Positions 1 through 7,657 are shown, counted from the stretch's first letter. The stretch is DNA of 24,253 nucleotides from an uncultured Anaerolineaceae bacterium (GCA_938020565.1 CALIHP010000040.1:1-24253), one strand, 5' to 3'. A program made the numbers and translations. Notes: generated by a model from the sequence alone, not told the origin.

Positions 1-2
1 CC

Positions 3-110
3 TTCGATCAGGCGCGGACGCGCCGGGCGTTCGCAGATTCAGGAAAAATTCTAACGCGATTCTATGAAAAATCCGCGCCGCTCCGTGATAAGATAAAACA
101 GCGTTGTTAA
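3..110 (+). CDS. Possible 3' end of an upstream gene (partial)
   Basis: A reading frame open from the window edge ends at TAA 108-110. Its 35 residues end ...RDKIKQRC and look like an ordinary protein C-terminus (charged, mixed hydrophobic, no low-complexity bias). Another frame is also open for 17 codons here, so the choice rests on amino-acid character only. The product cannot be named from so short a fragment. Confidence 0.35.
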   Translation, partial: FDQARTRRAFADSGKILTRFYEKSAPLRDKIKQRC

Positions 111-162
111 TTGACAGCGCCGGACTGACCGACGAATGACTAATTAAAGAAGGGTATGACTT

Positions 163-765
163 ATGATAAAACCGACAAATACGATCGTCCCAATGGTCGT
201 TGAGGGCGGCGCATACGGCGAACGCTCCTACGATATTTATTCGCTCCTGCTGAAAGAGCGGATTATTTTCCTGGGAACCGCGATCGATGCGCAGGTCGCC
301 AACCTGATCATCGCGCAGCTTTTATACCTGAGCCGCGAGGATTCCGAGCGCGATATCCAATTCTATATCAACTCCCCAGGCGGCGTCGTGTACGCCGGTC
401 TGGCGATCTACGACACGATGCAGATGATCCCCAACCGGATCAATACCGTCGCCTGCGGCGTGACCGCGTCCTTCGGGACCGTCCTCCTGACCGCCGGATC
501 GAAGGGGCATCGTTTCGCGCTTCCAAACGCCACGATTCATATGCATCAGCCACTCGGCGGCGCCGAAGGGCAAGCCTCCGACATTGAGATCCAGGCGAAA
601 GAAATCCTGCGGCTGAAGACCGATCTGACCGCGATCATGTCCAGGCATACCGGGCAGACAACGGAAACGATCCTGCATGATACCGACCGAGACCGCTATT
701 TCACCGCGGAACAGGCGGTTGAATACGGCCTGATCGATAAGGTACTGACGTCGAATAAATCTTAA
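163..765 (+). CDS. clpP: ATP-dependent Clp protease proteolytic subunit
   Basis: A serine peptidase (family S14) that forms the tetradecameric barrel degrading substrates unfolded by ClpX/ClpA/ClpC in the cytoplasm. The 200 residues match the family length. The catalytic triad is visible: Ser103 in GVTASFG, His128 in IHMHQP, and Asp177 in DTDRDRYF, with the family's 25- and 49-residue spacings. The motif around Ser103 has Phe where Met is usual (ASFG against ASMG), a mild variation. The ATG at 163 is preceded by AAAGAAGGG at 146-154. A TTGACA at 111-116 could be a -35 box, but no good -10 follows. A strong terminator at 812-837 separates it from the next gene, so it is probably monocistronic; no clpX follows. 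Confidence 0.96.
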   Translation: MIKPTNTIVPMVVEGGAYGERSYDIYSLLLKERIIFLGTAIDAQVANLIIAQLLYLSREDSERDIQFYINSPGGVVYAGLAIYDTMQMIPNRINTVACGVTASFGTVLLTAGSKGHRFALPNATIHMHQPLGGAEGQASDIEIQAKEILRLKTDLTAIMSRHTGQTTETILHDTDRDRYFTAEQAVEYGLIDKVLTSNKS

Positions 766-811
766 GCGGGAAAAGCTCCCGGACCCGATCTGTGGATGAA
801 CCGAAACGTCC

Positions 812-843
812 GAAAAGCGCCTGTCAGGGCGCTTTTCATTTCT
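812..843 (+). terminator. Rho-independent terminator of clpP
   Basis: The perfect 10-bp stem GAAAAGCGCC (812-821) / GGCGCTTTTC (828-837) closes a 6-nt loop and runs into ATTTCT. The A-run on the 5' arm would also let it act on the minus strand. Confidence 0.8.
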
Positions 844-902
844 AAAACCACCCCCGCTCCATAATAAACCGTGGAATCGGCGGAGTCTCCGGCGAAGAAC
901 GG

Positions 903-908
903 TATAAT
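903..908 (+). promoter_or_regulatory. Candidate -10 box for the HAD-rlmN-ftsY-prfB group
   Basis: A perfect TATAAT lies 45 nt before the HAD gene and after the clpP terminator. No TTGACA-like -35 box is visible 16-18 nt upstream, so it is a candidate only. Confidence 0.4.
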
Positions 909-952
909 ATTCAAGTTAACTGCTTCAAGCGTTTCGAAAGGACACCCGCCGC

Positions 953-1762
953 ATGGCACTTCAGGCATCGAAAATCAAAGCCCTGTTTCTCGATTTAGAC
1001 GGCGTCGTCTGGCATGGCGCCAGCCCGATCGGCGATCTCGCCGCGACTTTTCGAAAAATCTATGCGTTGAACCTCCTTCCGCTCGTCGGGACGAATAACG
1101 CAACGCAGACGCCCGAAGCTTACTGCGAAAAGTTTGCATCTTTCGGCGTGGAGATGAAGCCCGAATATATTTTCAGCCCGGCGATCGGAAGCGCCGAACG
1201 CTTCCGCGAAGAATTTCCTTCCAACGTCCGGATCCATGTTCTGGGCTCGGACGCCCTCCGCGATTATTTACGCGGCGCCGGATTCGCGGTTGTCGACGAG
1301 AACGCCGACGTCGTCCTCGCCAGCCTCGATAAACGGCTCACCTACGATAAACTCGCCGCCGCGCAGCGGGAAGTCCTCAACGGAGCAAAATTCTACGCGA
1401 CCAACCTCGATAACGTCCTGCTGACCGAAGCGGGGATCCGCCCGGGCGGGGGCGCCGTCGTCGCTGCGCTGTCGAGCTGCACCGGCGTCGCGCCGATCGT
1501 CATCGGGAAGCCCGAACCCTATATGATTCAAATAGCTATGCGCAAGTTTGGATTAATCGCGGAGGAAATCCTCGTCATCGGCGACCGCTACGATACCGAT
1601 ATTCTCGGCGGGCTGAACGCCGGCTGCGCGTCCGTTCTGGTCTTGAGCGGCGTCGACAATCCGCAAACGATCGCGAAATATGATCGCGCGCCGGATTGGA
1701 TCTGCGCAGATTTAGCCGCCGCGATCGACCGCCTCGGAATCGAAAAAGGCGAATCCGCCTGA
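953..1762 (+). CDS. HAD-superfamily phosphatase, subfamily IIA (NagD/phosphoglycolate phosphatase-like)
   Basis: A Mg2+-dependent phosphoaspartate hydrolase, probably acting on a small phosphorylated metabolite in the cytoplasm. The substrate cannot be read from sequence. HAD motifs in order: motif I DLDGVVW with nucleophile Asp14 and acid/base Asp16; motif II GTNNAT near Thr47; motif III Lys186 in GKPEPYM; motif IV GDRYDTDI with Asp211 and Asp216. The C2-type cap lies between motifs II and III, as in NagD-like enzymes, and 269 residues is typical. The ATG at 953 has an AAAGGAC-type ribosome site about 10 nt upstream. It is followed 34 nt later by rlmN and probably heads that operon. Confidence 0.88.
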   Translation: MALQASKIKALFLDLDGVVWHGASPIGDLAATFRKIYALNLLPLVGTNNATQTPEAYCEKFASFGVEMKPEYIFSPAIGSAERFREEFPSNVRIHVLGSDALRDYLRGAGFAVVDENADVVLASLDKRLTYDKLAAAQREVLNGAKFYATNLDNVLLTEAGIRPGGGAVVAALSSCTGVAPIVIGKPEPYMIQIAMRKFGLIAEEILVIGDRYDTDILGGLNAGCASVLVLSGVDNPQTIAKYDRAPDWICADLAAAIDRLGIEKGESA

Positions 1763-1796
1763 AAAGCGCGTTTTATTAATAGTAAGGAATGACCTG

Positions 1797-2837
1797 ATGA
1801 CGAAACTGTTCTTCGACGAAACTTTCGCCGGCTTCGCGCGAAACCTGACCGACTGGGGCGAACCTTCGTTCCGCGCCCGACAGATCTGGGCGGGCGTTTA
1901 CCGGAACCTGATCTTCGATCCGAACGCAATCTCGAACCTTCCAAAAGGGCTTCGCGAAAAAATCGCCGCCGAGTATTCGTTCGAACCGCTGTCGACCGTT
2001 CGCAGGGTCGTTTCTTCATCCGGGCTGACCGAAAAATACCTTTTCGCGCTGAGCGATAAGGCGAAAATCGAGGCGGTCCTGATGCGCTACCGCAATCGGA
2101 ATACGATCTGTATCTCGACGCAGTCCGGCTGCGCGATGAATTGCGCGTTCTGTGCAACCGGGCAGATGGGGCTGACGCGGAACCTGACCGCCGGCGAAAT
2201 CGCCGGACAGGTTCTTTATTTCGCCGAACGCCTCAAGCGCGAAGAAAAGCAGCTGACCAACGTCGTCGTCATGGGGATGGGCGAGCCGTTCCATAATTAC
2301 GAAAACGTCATGCGGGCCATGGACCTGATTAACGATCCGGACGGATTCCGCTTTGGCGAACGCCGCGTTACGATTTCGACCGTCGGGATTATCCCCATGA
2401 TCGAAAAATTTACCAAAGCCAGGCGACAGATTAACCTGGCGATTTCGCTCCACGCGCCAACGAACTTTCTCCGTGACCAGATTATCCCGGTCAATAAGAA
2501 ATACCCGGTTCATGACCTCGTCGAAGCGGCGCGCCGGTACGCCGATTTTACGAAACGCCGCGTCAGTTTCGAATACGCGATGATCGACGGGTTCAACGAT
2601 TCAATTGAACAGGCCGCCCAGCTCGCGAAGCTGCTGCGCGGGACGCTCTGTCATGTTAACCTGATTTCGCTCAACCCGACGCGAAAGTACGCCCGATCCG
2701 GATCCGGACGGGCGACGATTAACGACTTCCAAGCCGCGCTTGAAAAAGCCGGGATTCCCTGTACGATCCGGCTGTCGCGCGGCGTTGATATCGGAGCCGG
2801 ATGCGGCCAGCTTTTAGCGGAATACAAAGAGAAATAA
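1797..2837 (+). CDS. rlmN: Dual-specificity RNA methyltransferase RlmN (23S rRNA A2503 / tRNA A37 C2-methyltransferase)
   Basis: A radical-SAM enzyme that makes 2-methyladenosine in 23S rRNA and some tRNAs. The [4Fe-4S]-binding CxxxCxxC is at Cys112, Cys116 and Cys119 (CAMNCAFC). The two mechanistic cysteines are present: Cys105 seven residues before the cluster, and Cys336 in GAGCGQL near the C-terminus. The GMGEP motif of the SAM site follows the cluster. The 346 residues match the family. Cys336 and the overall pattern separate it from ordinary radical-SAM proteins, and no Cfr-specific feature was noticed. The ATG at 1797 follows an AAGGAA ribosome site; ftsY starts 32 nt after the stop. 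Confidence 0.95.
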   Translation: MTKLFFDETFAGFARNLTDWGEPSFRARQIWAGVYRNLIFDPNAISNLPKGLREKIAAEYSFEPLSTVRRVVSSSGLTEKYLFALSDKAKIEAVLMRYRNRNTICISTQSGCAMNCAFCATGQMGLTRNLTAGEIAGQVLYFAERLKREEKQLTNVVVMGMGEPFHNYENVMRAMDLINDPDGFRFGERRVTISTVGIIPMIEKFTKARRQINLAISLHAPTNFLRDQIIPVNKKYPVHDLVEAARRYADFTKRRVSFEYAMIDGFNDSIEQAAQLAKLLRGTLCHVNLISLNPTRKYARSGSGRATINDFQAALEKAGIPCTIRLSRGVDIGAGCGQLLAEYKEK

Positions 2838-2869
2838 TCCTATACGAAAAAGAATTCGGAGAGAAAACA

Positions 2870-3787
2870 ATGCCTGATTTATTCGGAAACTGGTTTAAAG
2901 GGTTGGACAAAACCCGCCGGGCCGCGTTCTCGCAATTAGCAACGATCCTCGGAACGAACGAAATCGACGACGTCCTCTGGGAGGACCTCGAAGCGATCCT
3001 GATTCAAGCCGATCTCGGCGTCGAAACCTCGGAACGCATCCTGAATCACCTGCGACAGACTGTCCTTGACGAAAAAATTTACCGCGCGCGCGATTTAGTC
3101 AGATACCTGAAAGCCGACCTGATCGAGCTCCTCGACGAAGGAACCGACCCGCTCGCCGAAGTCAGGACCCGGAAACCGTACGTCATCCTGATGGTCGGCG
3201 TAAACGGGTCAGGGAAAACGACGTCAACCGCCAAGCTGGCGAAAAAATACAGCGACGCCGGGAAACGGGTCATGATCGCCGCGGGGGACACCTTCCGCGC
3301 CGCCGCGATCGACCAGCTCCAGATTTGGGGCGACCGACTGAACATTCCGGTCATCGCCGGGCGGGAAGGCGGAGACGCCGCCGCCGTGGCGTTCGACGCG
3401 GTTCAGTCCGCGCTCGCGCGCAATATCGATATCCTGATTATCGATACCGCCGGCCGGCTCCAATCGCGCTATAACCTGATGGAGGAGCTGAAAAAGGTGC
3501 ATCGCGTCATCGGCAAAGCGCTCGACGGCGCGCCGCATGCCGTCTGGATCGTGCTGGACGCGACAACCGGGCAAAACGCGCTGACGCAGGCTCAGGCGTT
3601 CCAAAACACGGTCAGCGTCAACGGCGTCATCCTGGCCAAGCTCGACTCCTCCGCCAAAGGCGGAATGGCCTTCGCGGTGACGCAGTCGTTAAAACTGCCG
3701 ATCCTGTACGCCGGGCTTGGCGAACGGGCGGAAGACCTCGTCCGATTCGATCGAGAAAAGTTCGTCGACGGAATCGTCGGCGAGTAA
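2870..3787 (+). CDS. ftsY: Signal recognition particle receptor FtsY
   Basis: The SRP-receptor GTPase that docks ribosome-nascent chain-SRP complexes at the membrane. The helical N domain (about 1-90) is followed by the NG GTPase: P-loop GVNGSGKT 110-117, DTFRAAA 140-146, DTAGR 192-196, AKLD 256-259 (usually TKLD), and GLGERAEDL 282-290. With 305 residues it lacks the long acidic A domain of E. coli FtsY, as in many non-proteobacteria. The start at 2870 is preferred to an in-frame ATG at 2801 that lies inside rlmN, because GGAGAG (2858-2863) sits just upstream and MPDLF... begins the N domain. It lies between rlmN and prfB with short gaps, so co-transcription is likely. Confidence 0.95.
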   Translation: MPDLFGNWFKGLDKTRRAAFSQLATILGTNEIDDVLWEDLEAILIQADLGVETSERILNHLRQTVLDEKIYRARDLVRYLKADLIELLDEGTDPLAEVRTRKPYVILMVGVNGSGKTTSTAKLAKKYSDAGKRVMIAAGDTFRAAAIDQLQIWGDRLNIPVIAGREGGDAAAVAFDAVQSALARNIDILIIDTAGRLQSRYNLMEELKKVHRVIGKALDGAPHAVWIVLDATTGQNALTQAQAFQNTVSVNGVILAKLDSSAKGGMAFAVTQSLKLPILYAGLGERAEDLVRFDREKFVDGIVGE

Positions 3788-3807
3788 AAACGGGGGAAAC
3801 GACGCGA

Positions 3808-4896
3808 ATGCAGGAATATTTAGTCCGAATGACGGCCGCCCGTCAGAAAATCGACGAATTGGCGAAAAAAATCGACCTTCCCAGGCTTCAGGACGAACGC
3901 CTCCTGCTTGAAAAAGAAGCGGAGGCGCCGAATCTCTGGAACGACCGCGAAAAGGCGCAATCGCTCCTGAAACGACTCAACGACATCCGCAGCGAAATCG
4001 ACGAATGGGAATCGCTGATCAAGCGCGCCCGCGATACGGTCGAGCTGCTCGAGATGGACGATGAATCACTTCTCGGAGAATTAGAACCGGAGATCGGGGC
4101 GATCGAAGCCGCTGCCCGCGAAAAAGAGATTTCCGTCCTTTTCTCCGGAAAATACGACCGCGGGAACGCGATTTTAGCGATCCATGCCGGCGCGGGCGGA
4201 ACCGAAGCGCATGACTGGGCAGCCATGCTGCAGCGCATGTACTTACGCTGGGCGGAAAATCACCGGTTCACGACCGAAATCGTCGACTTTACGCCAGGCG
4301 AAGAAGCCGGAACGAAAACGATTACGATCTCCGTTGCCGGTCGGTTTGCTTATGGATTCCTGAAATCCGAAAAAGGGACCCACCGCCTCGTTCGCCTCTC
4401 GCCGTTCGACGCGGCACACCGGCGCCATACGTCGTTCGCCATGGTCGAGATCCTTCCCGAAGCGTCGGCCGACGACTCGATCGAAATTCCTCCCGAGGAC
4501 GTCCGGATCGACGTTTTTAAATCCTCCGGCGCGGGCGGCCAGAACGTTCAGAAGAACTCAACCGCCGTACGCCTGCTCCACCTGCCCACCGGAATTATCG
4601 TCACCTGCCAAAACGAGCGGTCACAGACGCAGAACCGGGAAACCGCGATGAAAGTCCTTCGTTCCCGGCTCCTCGATATCCGCGCGCAGGAGCAGAATCA
4701 GGAAATAGAAGAGCTCCGCGGCGAATACGTTAAAGCGGAATGGGGATCGCAGATCCGTTCCTACGTCCTCCATCCCTATCAGCTCGTCAAGGACAACCGG
4801 ACCGACTTTGAAACCGGAAATACGCAGGCGGTCCTCGACGGCGAGCTCGACGCGTTCATGGAAGCGTACCTGAAACGGTTCGCAAAACCGTCATAA
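3808..4896 (+). CDS. prfB: Peptide chain release factor 2 (RF2)
   Basis: Recognises UGA and UAA stop codons and triggers hydrolysis of peptidyl-tRNA on the ribosome. The SPF tripeptide (198-200) in the anticodon-like loop marks RF2 rather than RF1. GAGGQ has the catalytic GGQ at 243-245. A coiled N-terminal domain occupies about 1-110. The 362 residues are normal for the family. Unlike E. coli prfB the gene reads through without a programmed +1 frameshift: there is no in-frame UGA, and the segment corresponding to the E. coli shift site is about seven residues shorter. A GGGGGAAA ribosome site lies at 3791-3798. It is the last gene of the rlmN-ftsY-prfB group. Confidence 0.95.
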   Translation: MQEYLVRMTAARQKIDELAKKIDLPRLQDERLLLEKEAEAPNLWNDREKAQSLLKRLNDIRSEIDEWESLIKRARDTVELLEMDDESLLGELEPEIGAIEAAAREKEISVLFSGKYDRGNAILAIHAGAGGTEAHDWAAMLQRMYLRWAENHRFTTEIVDFTPGEEAGTKTITISVAGRFAYGFLKSEKGTHRLVRLSPFDAAHRRHTSFAMVEILPEASADDSIEIPPEDVRIDVFKSSGAGGQNVQKNSTAVRLLHLPTGIIVTCQNERSQTQNRETAMKVLRSRLLDIRAQEQNQEIEELRGEYVKAEWGSQIRSYVLHPYQLVKDNRTDFETGNTQAVLDGELDAFMEAYLKRFAKPS

Positions 4897-4932
4897 GATT
4901 TCGACAGGCGTTTTATAAAAAAAGTTAAAACG

Positions 4933-4938
4933 TATAAT
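4933..4938 (+). promoter_or_regulatory. Candidate -10 box for mscL
   Basis: A perfect TATAAT 46 nt before the mscL ATG, in the gap after prfB. The -35 region is weak: TCGACA at 4901-4906 is too far upstream, and only a T-rich run lies at the right distance. Confidence 0.45.
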
Positions 4939-4984
4939 TAAGAGACAGCAAATCGCGTTGTCATTACAGATTAGGAATCGCATT

Positions 4985-5422
4985 ATGAAAAAACTCTGGT
5001 CAGAATTTTATGAATTTATTGCCAAAGGCAATGTCATCGGGTTAGCCGTCGGTTTGATGATGGGCGCGGCCTTCAACAGCATCATCACCTCGATGATCGA
5101 CGATATCCTGATGCCGATTATCAGCGTTATCACCTCGGGCATCTCGTTCAATCAGTGGTTCATCGCGCTGAACGGGCAGTCGTACGAAACCCTCGCGCTT
5201 GCGCAGGAAGCCGGCGCGCCGATCATGACGGTCGGGAACTTTATCGCCGCGGTTATTAACTTCCTGATCGTCGCTATCGTCCTCTTCCTGCTGATGAAGG
5301 GCATGACCAGCGCGATGAACGCGGCGAAGAAGAAGGAAGAAGCGGCCGTCGAAGAACCCGCCGAACCGTCCGACGACGTCAAGCTGCTGACCGAAATCCG
5401 CGACCTGCTGGCGAAGAAGTAG
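4985..5422 (+). CDS. mscL: Large-conductance mechanosensitive channel MscL
   Basis: A homopentameric stretch-gated pore that releases solutes on hypo-osmotic shock. The N-terminal amphipathic helix precedes TM1 (about 15-45, GNVIGLAVGLMMGAAF, the family signature). A periplasmic loop (46-80), TM2 (82-106) and a charged cytoplasmic helix ending DLLAKK follow. The 145 residues are normal. The ATG at 4985 is chosen over an in-frame TTG at 4958, because TAGGAA at 4972-4977 is correctly spaced and MKKLWSEFYEF is the usual N-terminus. It lies at the edge of the AT-rich island that begins just after its stop. Confidence 0.95.
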   Translation: MKKLWSEFYEFIAKGNVIGLAVGLMMGAAFNSIITSMIDDILMPIISVITSGISFNQWFIALNGQSYETLALAQEAGAPIMTVGNFIAAVINFLIVAIVLFLLMKGMTSAMNAAKKKEEAAVEEPAEPSDDVKLLTEIRDLLAKK

Positions 5423-5488
5423 GCCTGTTGATTGAATAGTACAAAAAGGATATCACCTCAAGGGTAACATCCACAAGGAAGTAAAATC

Positions 5489-5665
5489 ATGTCTGCAAGG
5501 CGGCATAGTCGAGAGTCTATGCTGTTTTGTTTTTCTTTACTGATCAGCGGACTTCTTCTTTCAGGCAGATATTCTCTTTCGTCTTATCCACGGCCCCTTT
5601 CCTTTCCGTCCCCATCCTTTCTAAAGAAAGCAAGGGATTCATTGCTTTTGCAAATAGGATATTAA
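5489..5665 (+). CDS. Small ORF, 58 residues, possible signal-peptide or membrane peptide
   Basis: The ATG at 5489 follows a good ribosome site (AAGGAAG, 5476-5482). The product starts MSARRHSRES, then has a hydrophobic segment (about 11-25, LFCFSLLISGLLLSG) and a Ser/Pro-rich tail. No family is recognised. The start overlaps a terminator-like hairpin, so the ORF may be fortuitous. If real it would be a small secreted or membrane peptide. Confidence 0.3.
   Translation: MSARRHSRESMLFCFSLLISGLLLSGRYSLSSYPRPLSFPSPSFLKKARDSLLLQIGY
5502..5536 (+). terminator. Possible terminator hairpin downstream of mscL
   Basis: The arms GCATAG (5503-5508) and CTATGC (5517-5522) enclose an 8-nt loop and are followed by TGTTTTGTTTTTC. 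The stem is short but the tail is U-rich on the + strand, consistent with ending mscL transcription about 80 nt after its stop. Confidence 0.4.
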
Positions 5666-5672
5666 ATATTAT

Positions 5673-5793
5673 ATGGAACTTGCAAAAGTTAGGGTAAAGG
5701 GCAAATTACTATACCAATAGAAATTCAGCGCAAGTCAGGCGTAAAAAAAATGATAAAATTCTTTTCGTTGAAGAATCGGGAATATATTATACT
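5673..5793 (+). pseudogene. AbrB/MazE-type (swapped-hairpin) antitoxin remnant with two frameshifts
   Basis: Three consecutive frame pieces together spell an AbrB/SpoVT-like DNA-binding domain: MELAKVRVKGK from 5673, then ITIPIEIQRKSGVKK, then NDKILFVEESGIYY up to about 5793. The order and spacing match the usual KGQITIP...R..LG...GDK..F.EE pattern of the family. Each break falls in an A-run (5703-5705 and 5743-5750) and each would be repaired by one extra A. The uncorrected frame stops at TAG 5718. Past GIYY the homology is lost. It reads as a dead antitoxin gene; no toxin gene is seen beside it. Sequencing error in the homopolymers is an alternative. Confidence 0.6.
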
Positions 5794-5910
5794 GCTGCCC
5801 CTAACGGCGACACTTTTCCCGCAAAAGATGGGGGATTCTGTTCAATTCGAAGGCACTGCTATTTTCCAATAACAAAAGGGATCGCATTATCACAGTGGGA
5901 GATGTATAAA

Positions 5911-6777
5911 ATGGCTGAAATAAGTTTGCAACCAACATATAAGCGGCAGCGTTTTTTACTATCTTATATACGTCAGCTCAATGAAAGTGTTTCGGTTACC
6001 GATATACAAAAACTGATTTTCCTATATACAATGAAAGAAAAAACTGAGTACTACGAATTTGTCCCATATAGATTTGGCCCTTACTCTTTTCAGCTCGCAG
6101 AGGATATAGAAATCCTCTGCAGAGGCAACTATTTAGCTAAAGATGGTTCTCGTGTTAAAGCGATAGGCGAGTACCAACACGAACTACTGTTCACGATTAT
6201 ATCTGAACGAGGGAGTAAACTTATAAGAAAGACTTATTACGAATATCCATATTATGCAATCAACAGCGAATTAATTAGCTGTCTTTTCAGTGGAGATGAA
6301 GCAGATTATTTTAAAAACAAAAGACATATATACTCACAACAAGACCAAATGCTATTTACAATAGGATATGAAGGAAAAAGTGTAGAATCATTTATGAATA
6401 TATTGATTCGGAACGATATTCACTTGCTTTGTGATGTACGCAAAAACCCACTTAGCCGCAAGTTCGGGTTTTCAAAAAACAAACTTAAACATATTGCTAA
6501 TACCGTCGGAATTAAGTATGTGCATATTCCAGAACTTGGAATTGAATCCGAAAAACGCACCTCCCTTAATTCGGAATATGATTATCGTTGCCTGTTTGCC
6601 GATTACGCAAAAACGTTACCAAAACTAAAGCCGTATCTTGAAAAATTCTACTCTTTTTTATGTGCTGACAATCGAATAGCACTAATGTGCTATGAAAAAG
6701 AGCCAAAAATGTGCCATCGGCATGTTGTAAGGGATTATCTCGTCAGGACATACGAAATGAGGTGCATAGATTTATGA
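5911..6777 (+). CDS. DUF488-family protein with an extra N-terminal domain
   Basis: The C-terminal half (about 148-288) is a DUF488 domain: TIGYEGKS 150-157, DVRKNPLSRK 175-184, and the Cys/His signature CYEKEPKMCHRH 260-271. Its biochemical role is unknown. The N-terminal half (about 10-140) is a separate, mostly helical domain with KLIFLYT and FVPYRFGPYSF, loosely reminiscent of SocA/Panacea (DUF4065) modules found in antitoxins; that comparison is tentative. The start at 5911 is preferred to an ATG at 5902, because GTGGGAG (5895-5901) is then 9 nt away. The gene is AT-rich and uses ATA and AGA codons that the surrounding genes avoid, pointing to transfer. It overlaps the next gene (ATGA), so the two are translated together. 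Confidence 0.8.
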   Translation: MAEISLQPTYKRQRFLLSYIRQLNESVSVTDIQKLIFLYTMKEKTEYYEFVPYRFGPYSFQLAEDIEILCRGNYLAKDGSRVKAIGEYQHELLFTIISERGSKLIRKTYYEYPYYAINSELISCLFSGDEADYFKNKRHIYSQQDQMLFTIGYEGKSVESFMNILIRNDIHLLCDVRKNPLSRKFGFSKNKLKHIANTVGIKYVHIPELGIESEKRTSLNSEYDYRCLFADYAKTLPKLKPYLEKFYSFLCADNRIALMCYEKEPKMCHRHVVRDYLVRTYEMRCIDL

Positions 6778-7607
6778 TGTCTGAAAAGAAAAAGATTTTC
6801 ATTCTTGTAAAGACTTATCCAACTATTTCAAAAGAATACGCAGAACTTGTTTGTACTGCAGGTATTCTTGAAGATGGATCGTGGATTCGTTTATACCCTG
6901 TGCCCTTTAGAAAACTTGATATCGAACAAAAATATCCAAAGTATGCTTGGATAGAAGTAGATGTTAATCGTAATACAAAGGATTTTCGACCAGAAACCTA
7001 TCGTCCCAATTTGACTTCGCTAATTGTCGGAGAAATTCCTAAAAAATTAAATTGGAATGAACGGAATAAAATAATTTTCAAAAACCAAAAGATTTATACA
7101 AATTTACAAGAGCTTATCGACAAGTCAAAGAAAGACGGAACCTCTTTGGCAATGTTCAAGCCATCAAAAATACTTGGATTTACAGCAGAAGAAGTTGAGC
7201 GAGACTGGGATCCTGACAAATTAGCAATATTGAAAGCCCTATCACAGCAGTTAAACTTATTTCAAACCCCTGAGGAAATTGAAGAAGAATTCAAAGTGGT
7301 TCGGAAAGTTCCATATAAGTTTTCATATAAGTTTGAAGATGATACTGGAAAACAATCCACTATGATGATAGAAGATTGGGAGATTGGAATGTTATTCTTC
7401 AACTGCTTAAAACAAGTCGGCGGAAATGAACATATCGCAATTGAGAAAGTTAAGCAGAAATATTTTGATTACTTCTTGACGCGCAATTTGTATTTCTTTC
7501 TCGGAACAACGTTAAAGTTTCATTATGTTGCACCAAATCCATTCATCATTATAGGCACGTATTATCCACCCATGCCATCACCGGCTGAACAAATAAGTTT
7601 GTTCTAA
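6774..7607 (+). CDS. Uncharacterised partner of the DUF488 protein, with two clamp-like motifs
   Basis: I do not recognise a named family. The 277-residue product is soluble, without signal peptide or membrane segments. It opens with a strand-rich part (KKIFILVKTYPTISKEYAELVCTAG and GSWIRLYPVPFRKL), then a charged helical middle, and a C-terminal part with KFHYVAPNP. Two pentapeptides resemble the beta-clamp-binding consensus QL[SD]LF: QLNLF at 159-163 and QISLF as the last five residues (273-277). The start ATGATG (6774 or 6777) overlaps the previous stop, with GAGGTG at 6758-6763 as ribosome site. The AT-rich composition matches its partner. The coupling suggests one complex or pathway; a role in defence or DNA transactions is inference only. 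Confidence 0.75.
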   Translation: MMSEKKKIFILVKTYPTISKEYAELVCTAGILEDGSWIRLYPVPFRKLDIEQKYPKYAWIEVDVNRNTKDFRPETYRPNLTSLIVGEIPKKLNWNERNKIIFKNQKIYTNLQELIDKSKKDGTSLAMFKPSKILGFTAEEVERDWDPDKLAILKALSQQLNLFQTPEEIEEEFKVVRKVPYKFSYKFEDDTGKQSTMMIEDWEIGMLFFNCLKQVGGNEHIAIEKVKQKYFDYFLTRNLYFFLGTTLKFHYVAPNPFIIIGTYYPPMPSPAEQISLF

Positions 7608-7613
7608 CATACA

Positions 7614-7657
7614 GCAAAAAAATGAAGCGAACCTTCTCTAAAATAATACGCTTCATT
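7614..7657 (-). terminator. Minus-strand Rho-independent terminator
   Basis: The perfect 9-bp arms AATGAAGCG (7621-7629) and CGCTTCATT (7649-7657) enclose a 19-nt loop. Read on the minus strand the hairpin ends in a run of seven T, the classical layout; on the + strand the tail is TGTGTG. It lies about 40 nt beyond the stop of the minus-strand remnant at 7697. The loop is longer than usual. Confidence 0.5.

Larger units (their letters stand above)
5423..5910. other. 488-nt gene-poor left part of the AT-rich island
   Basis: No full-length gene is visible here. The stretch holds a small ORF (5489-5665), an overlapping hairpin with a T-rich tail (5502-5536), and a frameshifted AbrB-type antitoxin remnant (5673-5793). 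The frame of the downstream DUF488 gene is open back to 5752 but has no start there. Base composition drops sharply after mscL. Confidence 0.7.

Noticed and set aside
3808..3960. Programmed +1 frameshift in prfB
   Set aside because: There is no in-frame UGA or slippery CTTTGA; the gene is continuous from a good start.
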